Below are positions 13,101 through 24,910 of a stretch of DNA of 64,000 nucleotides, piece by piece. Both the position numbers and the translations under genes were made by a program. Below the pieces are notes generated by a model that worked only from the letters and a program-made list of their open reading frames with translations, had not been told where the DNA came from and did no database searches. Source of the DNA: Sarcomyxa edulis (taxonomy: Eukaryota > Basidiomycota > Agaricomycetes > Agaricales > Mycenaceae). Each line of letters starts with the position of its first letter. The first letter of the stretch is position 1. Where the stretch lies: the NCBI GenBank assembly GCA_009761415.1, contig QUOL01000004.1:1240001-1304000 (forward strand). Reading direction: 5' to 3'.

Positions 13101-13206
13101 GGCTTGCAGATTCAGGAGGTTTTAGAATTCTTAAACTACGCCGATTATAATCTACCGCTAGACTGAGAGTGTCGTACTCTATCTACTATCAATTGTACAA
13201 TTCAAA

Positions 13207-15260
13207 TTATTCATCTCCTTCTGATTCGTCTTCTGGCTCGGAGAACAGACATGGAGACTCGAAGAACCTCCCAGAATCGCCAGACTCCTCGGGAACCTGA
13301 AGTCGTTTGACGGTAGGCTGCTGAAAGTCCAAGTCAGGTATGTCGACGTTTAGTGGGTCTGCAGCCAGGGAATGTGTATTAGACAAATGAGGACTGCTGA
13401 AGGAGGGGGCATCGTCTATTGCGGAGGACGAAGGTTGCGTAGATATTGAGACGTGAACTGCAATCATAGACAGAGGCTGAGGACTATTGTTGTTTGGATC
13501 AGGCCGTGATGAGTCTTGCTGTTGATCGCAGGAATTGTAACCGTTACTAACGGCGGGAGATACAACGTGCTTCCATTGATCCACGACGAGTGGAGGGTCC
13601 TCAGGTTTGGACGAGTCACCGCTCAGGGAAGAGTGAGACACAAATTCCGCGGGATACAAGGGAGACCCGAGACTAAGATGATTGGCACAGTCATCTTGCA
13701 GCAGAGATCCGTCGTCGTCATCGGAGTTCGTAGGAGGTACCCATGGAAGTGCAGCACTAGGAGGTGATTTACGAGAGACATAGCCTACACCGGATTTGTC
13801 GTGTTCTTGTGACAACAGCTCGGCTAGGGATGGACTATCAGACAGGTTGACCGTCGGTCGAAGATCAAGTAGTTTTCCTATAGCATTCCACGGGTCTTCA
13901 TCGTCGAAGAGGTTGTAGACAGGTGCGGAAGAGTTGCCTTCCTGGACAGGAGCTAGAATATTTACAAGATCAGACTCGATCGTCAAGTTGGGTTCGGGAT
14001 GGCCTGTATATGATGGAGTCTGATTGGACAGCATCGATGACTCAAGAGGTGTGGGCCTAGGATATGGGGCAACTGGCACATCAATTTTAGCGGATCCGGG
14101 CGAAGGATAGAAGTGGACACGGTGATTTGAGAGACGGAATGATGAGTGTGGTTGTGATTCCTCTGCACGTCGGACTGGACCAGGCGTAGAGAAAGGTATC
14201 GGTGATTCAGAGGAAGCCGGTCTCAAAGAGGACGGGCTAGAGCCAGAATGAGGATATACGGAGGATATAGGCAGTCCTGCGTCTAGTTTGTGTTTCGACG
14301 AAAGAAAGCGGGTTGAAAAGGGACTTTGGAGAGGAGTTACGGCATTAGGATCGTCGAGTGAGTGACGGTCGAGGCCATATTCAAAGTCAGGATATCCGGA
14401 ATCACTACTGTCGTCCATGGAAATGGAAATGAATTCGCCAGATATGCTATCATCTTGACCGGTTTGCGGTAAGCTAATTTCGTAGACAGTTTGACGCGAG
14501 GGTGATATATATGGGTCTTCAGATGGATAAATACGCAGCTCTTTCAGAGCAGGACCTTCCACTGAGAAGCCATCTGTATGATGTACTTTCTGGATAGAAT
14601 TCAGACTGTATGTATAAGGCTGATACTGTTCAACAATACGCACCTGCCGTTTTGTGTCCCTGTCGAAGTTGTCGGACGGTCTTTTGAGAGATAGAGATGT
14701 ATCTTTAACGACGGAGTGTTGATCCAGGTGACGCCTAGAGAGTCCAGCTAGATTAGGTAGTGCTACTATTCGGTCTAGAGCGGCCCTTCGAAATATTGCT
14801 GGCGTGTATGCAAGTTCAAACGGATTGAAAGAAGAGGTCGATGTTGAGACTCACGTTGTGACGTGTCAAGGGCATCGAGAATCTTGGATGAGCGACTATG
14901 GCTGCTTTTTGCTCCAGAGCTAGAGGCTTCGTCGACAATTGCGGAGGTAGTGACGACGGACTTTGGCGTAGATTGGGGAACCGAGTGGATGAGAGTTGGT
15001 CCAGAAGCGCGCCTCGCGTGTGCTAGGCATATGTCTACTGTTGATGTTGAGTCCAATGAGTTCCGTGGGTTCGCAAGGGAATTATTACAGGCCAGCCCTT
15101 TTGCTAGGCGTTGTCGACCGAAAAAGCTTTTTTGTGCTCGACCTGTAGTGTCTTTCGCGCGGCTCTTGGCTGCATTTCTAGCAGACTAAGAGTGAGAAGA
15201 GCGCTTTCCGGTAGAGTATATGACTGACCGTTTCCCTCCCATATAGTTGGCGCCAGCCAT
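13207..15260 (-). CDS. Orphan Ser/Pro-rich protein with conserved basic N-terminus
   Basis: The function is unknown. The ATG at 15260-15258 begins MAGANYMGGKR. An intron follows, then a basic block SARNAAKSRAKDTTGRAQKS and FFGRQRLAKGL. The next exon is a Ser/Thr-rich linker ending ILDALDTSQ. After an intron near 14850-14800 comes FRRAALDRIVALPNLAGL and a single long exon of about 480 codons, rich in Ser, Pro and Asp, ending at the stop codon beginning at 13209. The long exon looks largely disordered (runs such as PHSGSSPSSLRPASSESPIP) and has no domain I recognise. The short basic N-terminal block looks like the only part under strong constraint, and may be a nucleic-acid or cytoskeleton contact, but that is inference. 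The gene is convergent with the ABC transporter, 106 bp apart. Confidence 0.7.
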
Positions 15261-15772
15261 GATTTTGTCGCGTCAGGATTTCAGGACAGGACAGAGAGCC
15301 TTGTGCCGCCTCGGCAAGAGCTTGTCACACCCACGTGGAACGTGCACGCGTGATGTTGATCTCAATCTGTCACGTTGACGCCTTTACTCATCTTTCCATC
15401 TTCCCCGACTTGAGCTCCGGTTCTTTTACTGGCAGAGGTCTTATTTGACCGCATAATTTTGGTTCACTTGGTGAGAAGAACGTACTTCTGCGAAGAACTC
15501 CTGAGTCATGAGACCAACACATAGTACGCATGTCCTATGTCCTTCACGCGCTCTCATGCTATTTTGCGCACAGCGTCCATCCATCCATCCAGCCAACCAT
15601 AGAATGTCTTCTAATTCACGGTCCGAGTGCAAGTTACCCACACTGCGGATGATTGGATAAGAATCTCTGCCTTGAGATGACCCACTGAACTCCACAGGTC
15701 GGGGTAGCCATTATTTTTATCATCGATCGACTCCTGTCACCTTTGACGCGAATCCCATCAAACATCGTCATC
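15261..15772. promoter_or_regulatory. Divergent promoter region, orphan gene / carboxylesterase 1
   Basis: This 512-bp gap lies between two divergent genes. I found no clear TATA box. There is a short CATC repeat near 15575-15595 (ccatccatccatccagcc) and nothing else I can name. Confidence 0.4.
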
Positions 15773-18191
15773 ATGCTCCTCAGGCTTGCGACGCCCATCC
15801 TCTTGCTCTCAGCCCTCCAAGGACTTCCTGTCTTGGGCACGTTAGGTTCACTCGACGTAGCTCTGAATATCGGTACTTTTCGAGGGGTAGCTGTCACAAC
15901 TGATGGTACAGAAAAGTGGCTGGGAATACCTTATGCCCAACCTCCCGTTGAATCTCTTAGATTCAAAGCGCCTCTTCCTATCAATCACGTTTCCACTGAG
16001 GTTCAGAATGCCACCGCCTTCGGTGCTGCCTGCTCACAACCTCCAAACAGTGGCCTCGGCGCGCCTATTAGCGAGGATTGCTTGTTTTTGAATGTAATTC
16101 CGAGCTTGTTTCATCGATCATTGCCTACTCAAGAGTTGATCTACATAGGTATGGAGGCCTCTAAATACTACAGAAAACATGAGTCTTCCCGTTCTGGTAT
16201 GGATTCACGTAAGTCAACTCGCTTCTGACTTATCAGGCGACTTCTCACTAGGATATAGGGTGGAAGCTATACCACTGGGTAGGTCCGTCTTCTGGTACCG
16301 GAATCTCTAATTCAACTGTATTCTTCAGCGCCGCATCCCAAGCCAATTTTGATCCAACCCGTAAGTTATACATTCATAACAGCATAGAGGCTCTCCATCG
16401 AATTGAGATCGTACAGGTATCATTCAAAGAAGTGTTTCCATCGACAAACCTATTATCTTCGCCTCCATGTGAGTCAAGGACCCGTATCTGTCCTAAAGAT
16501 CGTAACGTTCGGACATGCAATAAAGGAATTACCGTCTCAACACGTTCGGATTTGTAAGTACAACTGGAATCAATTTCCTTCGATCCTGGATCGCTGATTG
16601 GATTGAAAGCTTGCTAGTGCGGATGTGCCACCTAGAGATCTCAATGTCGGATTGCAAGATCAAAGAGCAGCCTTGACCTTCATCCAGGATAATATTGCGG
16701 CCTTCGGGGGAGATCCATCCAAAGTAAGTGCTCTCGTGGCTCCATTCGACCGATTGTAACATGTTTCCATTTGTTATGATTTAGGTGACAATCTGGGGCC
16801 AGGTACGTAGACTACAATCTATGTGCCCGTTTTGTTGCGCTGAACATCATCCTTTCGCAGTCAGCGGGAGGCGGTGGTGTTGAATCACACTTTGTATACC
16901 CTCCTCCTAAGCCTCTCTTCAGAGCCGGGATTGCAGATTCTTCAGCTGGACCCTTGTGAGTTTTATACCTGTAGTACGGAGACCATAATCCGAATACCAT
17001 CATCAATAGCCACAATTCCCCTGATGCTGCAACATTCGATAAACCAGGAAAACCATATGCTCGACTCCTTTCTCAGACTGGTTGTGCTCCTGGCGCTGGC
17101 TCCTTTGAGTGCTTGCAGAATCTTCCCTGGGAGGTATGTCTTGAGAACGACCAGCGCATAGGTCTAGCATTCAAAGTTTCACGATTATTTTCCAGACACT
17201 TCTCAACATCAGCAATGCGATGATTGACTCAACCCTAGACCTGCAACTCTGGGAGGCCGCCGTTCACCCTGACAATATCATCTCTGTCAGGGCCTCTGTC
17301 AACATCCTCAGCGGGAATGTTGTGCATGTTCCTTATATCGGGGGAAGTAACGTGGGTAGAGAACCATATTCTTCTAATAGTCTCTCCCCTTGGTACTGAC
17401 CTTCAATGCTCAGTTGAACGATGGAACAATCTTCTGTGGAAGCGTTCGAGGGCTCAATCTATCAGGCGTTGAACAGGACGATGCGTTCATCGACTTCGTC
17501 AAGCAAACCGTTATCGATAACAGCACCTTCACAAGTGACGTACTGAACGAGTTCCTTGCGCTTTACCCCGCAAACGATAGTAGCCTTGGCGCGCCATTCA
17601 ATACCGGGGACTCTTTGTTTGACAGAGCAGCGGCTTGGTTCACTGATGCGATTTACTTTTCTCCGCGACGCTTCTTATTCCAGAATGTTGCATCGCTTCA
17701 ACCGCTTTTTGGGTATCATTTCAGGGAGTTCATTCCGGGGAACAATGTCATAGACGGTGGTAAATATTCCTTCTACTTCTTCTTTGCTACTCGGAGGTGC
17801 TCAATGACTTCGTCAGTGGCTCATGGATCTGAGCTGTCCCTACTATTCGGTCCAGTGCCTACGTCCGTAGAGGTCACTTTTGCAGACACGCTATTGGACT
17901 TTTATATCAACTTCATCAACGATATGAACCCAGGCCGTAAGAATCACTTACTCTTTCATTTGTGTCCTCGCATTCTCAACATAGCCATTCAGCGGAGTGG
18001 GCTCAATATACTCCAGATTCGCCACAGGTGCTACAGCTATTGCGAGACAATATCACGATGATACCAGATGGTCAGGTTTAACTTCCTTTCTTGATCTAAC
18101 ATCATGTTGATCTCCGACATGTGTAGATTTCAATTTCGAAAGAATCAAGTTCCTGAACAGTGCTCAAGTTCACGCCGAATTACAGAAGTGA
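15773..18191 (+). CDS. Secreted type-B carboxylesterase 1
   Basis: This is an alpha/beta-hydrolase ester hydrolase of the type-B carboxylesterase/lipase family, predicted to be secreted. The ATG at 15773 gives a signal peptide ([17 protein letters not shown]). The family order is complete: [17 protein letters not shown], the SEDCLFLN cysteine motif, the oxyanion-hole segment [29 protein letters not shown] and nucleophile elbow VTIWGQSAGGGG. A GSNLNDGTIF acid region and a His region [13 protein letters not shown] follow. Two key positions differ from the usual pattern: Gln replaces Glu before the nucleophile Ser (GQSAG), and Asp stands where the acid Glu usually is. Both occur in active esterases as far as I know. 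About ten exons; stop TGA 18189-18191. This is the most divergent member of the three-gene array that follows. Confidence 0.9.
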
Positions 18192-18810
18192 TGGGTGTCG
18201 TTGTTTGGAAGTCGGGGTTACTTATTACAACCGTGATGAGATTCTAGTACTAGTGCTCTGAATGTCCAGCGTACTCGAACATGTCGAAATCCCGAGTAAT
18301 CTGAGGAGAGTAACAGACTTTACTGCATAATGGTATTAGCCTCTGGCTTGTTGTCAGCTTGCTATAAAAAGACTTCAGGCGCAGGTGGTTGTTTGGCCAT
18401 GCTATTTTCCGGGGCCGATGTCCGTGATCAATCTGATTTTTGCAAGATCTTTGTGAAAGCAAACTCAAAGCAAACTTCCACTCGGACCAAATTTGACTTG
18501 ACTTTGACTCGGACGATCCTGAGAACGCGACTCAAGTCTCATACCGAGACCTCTAGGCCTCAGGAAACACTGGTTCCTCCTTGCAACTCATAACCCGAAA
18601 TTCTGCCGACGAAAGGAAATTTTTGTAAGGCTTTGTCATGGAGCACTCCAGCGCGCATGCTCTTGGTGCGCATGACCTCTATTTCTCTTTTTATGGCCTA
18701 AAAGAATTGTGGATATAGGTAGGTCGTCCCATTTGACGGCCCCCCCGACCGGATCGTTTGAGAGAGTCCGTAAGACAGCCTCTCGTCTGAGCGCTTCTAT
18801 ATCATCTCTT

Positions 18811-19022
18811 GATCATCTTTCGTCGTCACAAGATCATGATTCGAAGAAGAGGCCGTGAAATGGGGCGTTGATTCACTCGAGCCATATAGCACTAGAGGCT
18901 TCCACATTTACTCAATCAACCATCTCTCGTCGTCACGAGATCATGATTCGAAGAAGAGGCCGTGTAATGGGGCTGTTACTCACTTGAGCCATATAGCACC
19001 AGGGTCTTCCACATCTCTCCAA
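18811..19022. repeat. Two ~107-bp direct repeats upstream of carboxylesterase 2
   Basis: Two imperfect copies in tandem begin at 18821 and 18928 (period 107). Each starts cgtcgtcac and continues through agatcatgattcgaag and aagaggccgtg to gagccatatagcac and cttccacat. The second copy ends about 30 bp before the ATG at 19053, so the duplication lies in the promoter or 5' UTR. Each copy contains the palindrome ATCATGAT. Differences between copies are scattered substitutions. Confidence 0.85.
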
Positions 19023-19052
19023 TTCCACAAACTTTACTTTGGGCCCTTCACT

Positions 19053-21328
19053 ATGTATATGCTCTTCTTTCTCCTTTTTCTCCTCCACAAGGAAGTCAAC
19101 CCTGTTGTCAGCTCAGCTATTAGCGCTAGAGGCTTGATTGTCAATACCCCTGTCGTCGATCTCGGATACGCGCAATACGAGGGACTTCTCGATACTACCT
19201 CAAACGTTACTGTATTCCTTGGCATTCAATACGCTGCTAACCCGACCGGAACTTTACGATGGAAAGCCCCTGTAACTCCCGATCTAACAGCTTCAGGCAT
19301 CCAACCTGCGACCTCCCAACCTCCGCAATGCTTCCAAGGGCCCACCGGGTCCGCGCCGACGAATCCGTTCGCTGGTGTCGGTCTAGCTAGAAGAAGTGCC
19401 GAGGTTACATCGTCGGAAGATTGCTTGTTCCTCAAGTGCGTTCGCTATCGTAAAGCTTACGTATGTCACTGATTAAGTCATGCATTGTTCCAATAGTGTA
19501 TACACCCCTGGGTCGTTGCCCACTACTGAGAAGCTCCCAGTTCTAGTATGGATTCACGGCGGAGGGTACCTCGCCGGAAGCGCGAGTGGGTTCGATGGAC
19601 GTGACCTGATACGCGAATCCTCGGCTGGCCTCGTAGTAGTCATAATACAATATCGCCTTGGAGTGTTCGGGTTTCTCCCTGGTACCAAGGTCAAAGAAGA
19701 AGGTGTACAAAATGCTGGGCTATGTACGTATCCAAAAAAGCCTCCTTATATGTACAGAGACTTCACTCATTACTTGATTGCGCAGTGGATCAGCACTTCG
19801 CTCTTCGTTGGGTCCACGAACATGTACGATATCTATCTGTGTTCTCAATTGCTAGCCACTGAACTGAAGACTCGATTCCAGATCACCAAATTCGGTGGCG
19901 ATCCAGAAAAAGTTACGATATGGGGAGAGTCAGCAGGTAATGTCGAATGAGATGCTTCGTAGTCAGGATATGTTCTAATTTTTATCTCACGAAACTAGGC
20001 GCTGGCTCGGTGTTACAGCACATTGTGGCTCAAGATGGGAAAACCAATCCGCCATTATTTAGGGCCGCGATGACTAGCTCCACTTTCCTTCCCTCACAAT
20101 ATCAATACAACGATACCGTTCCCGAAGTAAATCCTTGTCTTTTCGACGCAATCGCATCTATTAACGAAGCTTTCGCAGACACTGTATAGCGAAGTAATCG
20201 CGCAAACCAAGTACAAATGTCGCTCCGTTGATCTGCAATCTGTTGCTGATGCCTTTTTCGTCTATAAAGCTGCTCTGCTTCGAATGACACCCTTGCGTGT
20301 CTTCGTGCCACCGACGTTGACGTTCTTCAGCAAGCAAACACCAATATCAACGCCGCTGGATTTTTCGGTACATTCGTATTTGTGCCTGTTGTAGATGGAA
20401 CCTTCATTACCCAACGACCAATATTGGCCCTGCAGCAGAAAAAGATCAACGGGGTACGAGCTTGTCCCACATGCACCATTGAAACAGCGCTCAATTTTCT
20501 TCCCTATTCTATAGGAGATTCTTCTTGCCGTTACCAACACATTCGAAGGGACGGTCTTCGTCAACCAAAGCACTACATTCAACATAACGCAATACGCAGC
20601 TCAACTCTTTCCTAAATTTTCTTCCCCCAGAATCAGCGATTTAATTGCCAACGCCTACGGCAATTTGGGCACCCCACTCTTCCAGGCTGACGCATTGATG
20701 GGAGAATGTAAGTAGATTAGGGTTCCATCCCTCTTGTCCGACTCAAAATGAACTGATGTCGATCCTGTCAGCAATTTTCATTTGTCCCACGTATTACTTA
20801 CTCGAGGCGTTCAGCGGTAGTTCATTCAAGGTACAGCATAGTCACCTCCTATAAATACTCATTGCTGACCGTGACTGATTTAGGGTGAATTTGCGATACC
20901 TCCTGGAACGCACGGCAATGATGTTGCTTACTACTTCCCTACAACAAGGTGACAAATTTCATGCGTTTACTCAATCTTGACAGGCTGACGAACTCGCACA
21001 TGACAGCGCTCCGAGTTTCGCCAATGCAGACTTTTTGAACGCCTTCTCCCAATCCTTCACGGCTGTTGCTAGATCTCTCAGCCCCAACGCAAAGTTTGAC
21101 CCCACGAACATCACCCCACATTGGCCCAGGTGGAGCCATGGCGAGACAGAGATGCTCTTCAACAAGACGGACGCGAACGAACCAGTGGTGCAAACGATCT
21201 CGACTTCCAGCGACCTTTTGGAAAGATGCAGGTGAGACATACACCAAAACAAGCATAGCAGGATCGAGGTACTTAAATATCTGCTTTCTAGGATCCTGAA
21301 CAGTCTGGGTGCTTTTTCAGCGCAATGA
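19053..21328 (+). CDS. Secreted type-B carboxylesterase 2
   Basis: This is the second type-B carboxylesterase in the array. The ATG at 19053 gives a signal-peptide-like start (MYMLFFLLFLLHKEVNPV). Then come VVDLGYAQYEGLLDTTSNV, TVFLGIQYAANPTGTLRW, SEDCLFL and the oxyanion segment VLVWIHGGGYLAGSASGFDG. The nucleophile elbow is VTIWGESAGAGS, reached after an intron that ends at about 19890. The acid region NTFEGTVF and catalytic His region GTHGNDVAYYFP are both present. The C-terminus is LNSLGAFSAQ, with stop TGA at 21326-21328. About 12 exons are separated by introns of about 50-60 nt. The catalytic triad is complete, so it should be active. It is clearly the closest relative of carboxylesterase 3 and shares several phrases with it, such as QDGKTNPPLFR versus QDGKTDPPLFR. 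The natural ester substrate is unknown. Confidence 0.92.
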
Positions 21329-22411
21329 GCCCTATCGTCTCTAACGTTGTTCTGACAAATTGACCACAACGCGTAAATGAACATAGACGTAGTTGATGTA
21401 GTCATTATCCTTTCGCGATTAGTCCGCAAAGATCGGCTTTGTCAGTTGGTACTATACATTCAAGCCACTTAGTTCTTCCAGATCTAGAAAAATCTAAATT
21501 TTTTGTACAGTCGCGCTAGAGTCACGGGTTGGTGATTGGTCACGCGGTCACGGTGATCGGAGCCTTGTCGGAAACCATCCAAGATTCCACACTGCACTGC
21601 ACAGGCCTTCACTAGCTTCGGTCCGTATCTGACTATTCTAACTGTCAGCGCCAACTCGACTCGCCCTGTACTTAACTCGAGCGCTCAGTGGTTGCAGGGA
21701 TAACAAAAAACACGTACATCGGCCAGAAATCTATTCAGCGCTGAGAGTGGCGAGGCTCCAAAGCCTGAGCGCCTTGCGGCCGGATGATTCATCGCTCGTT
21801 GACGTGGCGAGGATTCAGTGCCAGTTATATTTGGTGACTTCTCAGGACAAGCACAACATAGTCGTGACGAGACTTATGTCCGGCTTGTCGACCTCGACTT
21901 AGATCAACGGATGATCCATTTATGAAGCAACGATACTTAACGGCTGTATACTTCAGGCAGGAGTCTCTCCAGCGGGACGGTCATTACGCAAACAGCTGCA
22001 TGAGCATGTTGTTACGAGTCCGACGGTCAGTCAACGGATCGTCGTTCCGGTGACCCTATTTCACCAGCTCGTACTTCGGTGAGCAGACCTCGCTCGGGCT
22101 TGTGCATGAAGTCTAATATGCCCATTGACCCCATCAACATCTCGAGAGCAGAAGCCTAGTATTGACAACGCCCAACAACTTTCAGACGCTATCTGATAGA
22201 TCTGTTGATCGCATTGACGCCGAATCTGGATCGAGGAAGAAGACGTGTATGATCACTTCTGCATTGAAATGAGAGTCTTTTCTTATGCCTCTCAAGAAGG
22301 CCATACGTTAACACGACTCCTGTTGTGCCACGAGATCATAGCGCAAAAAAAGTCCGGGATCCATCCTGTATTTATACTAGCCGTTTTTGACTGCTATTCC
22401 TCCCAATACTG
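21329..22411. other. Intergenic between carboxylesterases 2 and 3
   Basis: About 1.1 kb without a supported gene. It must hold the terminator of carboxylesterase 2 and the promoter of carboxylesterase 3. A weak TATA-like stretch (gtatttatac) lies near 22369-22378, about 35 bp before the ATG. I see no copy of the 107-bp repeat found upstream of carboxylesterase 2. Confidence 0.4.
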
Positions 22412-24724
22412 ATGTTGAAGCTCATTACATACCTTTGCTTTGTGATCTCAAGCTGTGCAGCGAGCGCTTTCGCTGAGGTAGCTCCTCCCATTGTCGATCT
22501 TGGTTTTGCCCAGTATCAAGGCTTCTTCAACACTTCGACTGATATCAGCACATTCCTTGGTATACCCTTCGCTGAGCCACCCCTCGGTGAGTAAGGACTT
22601 CGATCGTATTCGATATCACTCATGTCTCGAGCTCTACACACGCGTAGGTGCGTTACGATGGGCAGCTCCTGTACCTCCGAAACCCGTCTCGGGTGTTCAA
22701 CTCACTACACATCAACCAAACGCATGCTTCCAAGGGGGAGAGGCTGCCAACCCAGAGGACCCATTCCTACCGGGCAACACATCTAGGAAAATGCGACGAG
22801 CAAACACCGCTCCACAGTCAGAGGACTGTCTTTACCTAAAGTTTGTTGCATCACGATTGCTTGATCTCGTCTGACGCCTTCATCTTATAGCGTATATGTC
22901 CCTGGAGTAATCCCTGCGAACGTTACGGACGGCCTTCCGGTAATGTTTTACATGCATGGCGGAGGCTACGTCTCCGGAAGTGCTAGTGAATTCGATGGCA
23001 CCGACATAGTCAAAGAATCCAATCATGGTCTTATAGTGGTTCTTCCCCAATTTCGACTTGGTCTCTTTGGATTCCTTGCTGGAACCAAAGTGAAGGAAGG
23101 AGGTACACCGAATGCCGCCCTGCGTACGTCGCGTCTTTTGTCGTATGTTTCGATATTCATGTATCATCGAATAAATAGTGGACCAGCAGCTGGCGCTGCA
23201 GTGGGTCCATGATAATGTACGTCAGAATCGAAAGTATCCCCTTTGTCTTCTGATATCTTGTAGATCCATAAATTTGGTGGCGATCCCAATAAAGTCGCAA
23301 TTTGGGGCGAGTCAGCAGGTATATGACTTTAAAATACCTTAATGACTCTCTTGAGATGCACTATCGTACTCACTCCAGACTTTCTTTAGGTGCTGGATCT
23401 GTGTACCAACATGTCATAGCGCAAGATGGTAAAACCGATCCACCGTTATTCAGAGTGGCCCTGACCAGCTCGACTTTCCTACCGTCCCAATACGAGTTCA
23501 ACGACACTATCCCAGAGGCAAGTTTTACTTAGAGAGCTAGTGATCCACTTGCCGACTGGTTTGGTTTCCCTTGTAGGCTTTGTACAGCGAGGTTGTGGCT
23601 CAAAGCAAGTACGTTCGCGTAACTAAATTCCGTTCGAGTTTGATGTTGACCCAAACGTAGCTGCTCATCTGCAGCTGACACCCTAACTTGTCTCCGTACT
23701 GTTGACGCCAGCGTCCTCGAAGCTGCTAACGTCGATATAAGTATCAGTGGGTTCTTCGGTACATTCGTGTTTGTGCCCGTCGTGGATGGGACTTTCATCA
23801 CGCAGAGACCTACTTTAGCTCTGCAGCAAGGGAAGATTAATGGGGTATGTTTACAATATAGTCTGTGACTCTAGCGACACAGCATTGATGCACATAACAT
23901 ATCATCTATCCCCACTTAGCACCATCTACTTTCCGTTACAAATACCTTCGAAGGGATGTCTTTCGTCAATCAAAGCACCTCCCCGGATATTGGGCAATAT
24001 GCAGTCCAGCTCTTCCCGAAACTGGCATCGGAACCCAAGCTAGTTGCTTCGATTGTCAGCGCATATGAATCCCTAGGAACACCCGTATTCTCAGCGAGTG
24101 CGTTCAATGGGGAAGGTATGTACTGTCCGACAAGATGCATACGAGCCACTGACATACACAAATCCTCAGCGATCATCATATGCCCCACGTATTATTTGTT
24201 GCAAGCGTTCCAAGGCTCGTCGTACAAGGCCAGTCTTATACATGCTTCATGAACATTTTGATAGACCGTTGTTATCCTGCTCAGGGAGAATTTGCGATAC
24301 CACCCGGAGAGCATGGGGTTGACGTTGGCTATTACAATCCATCTGCGAGGTATATATATACAACCCCATGTGATGAAAGGTCGTAACTTAACATCTACGT
24401 TTTACCCAGTACTCCATCATTCATGAACCCCGTGTTCTCGAAAGCATTCAACTCGGGTTTCCTCGCTCTGGCCATGTCTCTCAATCCTAACGCCAAGTTT
24501 GAAGAGACTATCACACCGGAATGGCCTGCCTGGAATCACGGCAATTTCGAGATGCTGTTCAATAAAACGGATAGCGACGTCCCGGTAGTTCATCCTTCCT
24601 CGACTTCGAGCGCTCTGCTGAAAAGATGCGAGTGAGTAATTGACTATCAATCAGGGTAGCTTGATGATATGATTTCTTTTTTTCTAGGCTTCTGAGAAGT
24701 ATGGGGGCGTTCTTGGGACAGTAG
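22412..24724 (+). CDS. Secreted type-B carboxylesterase 3
   Basis: This is the third enzyme of the array and a close paralogue of carboxylesterase 2. The ATG at 22412 gives a signal peptide MLKLITYLCFVISSCAASAFA. Motifs in order: IVDLGFAQYQGFFNTSTD, TFLGIPFAEPPLG, SEDCLYL, oxyanion segment MFYMHGGGYVSGSASEFDG, nucleophile elbow VAIWGESAGAGS, acid region NTFEGMSF, and His region GEHGVDVGYYNPSA. The C-terminus reads LLRSMGAFLGQ with stop TAG 24722-24724. Exons join in frame through about 12 introns placed like those of carboxylesterase 2, which supports tandem duplication. Likely N-glycosylation sites (for example NKTDSD) fit a secreted protein. It is convergent with the MFS gene, 186 bp apart. 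Confidence 0.92.
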
Positions 24725-24910
24725 AACAAAGTAGTCTGATGAGCAAGCATGAGAGTTGTTGCCTCCGAAAATTGCAAGCAAGATTGCGCCACAATACTAT
24801 GATGTTACACGCAAACAATATAATGCGTCCTAAAGAAACCGGGAATCCAATTTCCCTAATACTTGAGACTTGAAGTCGTTTGTACATTGCGAACGGCTAG
24901 AACTGCGCTT

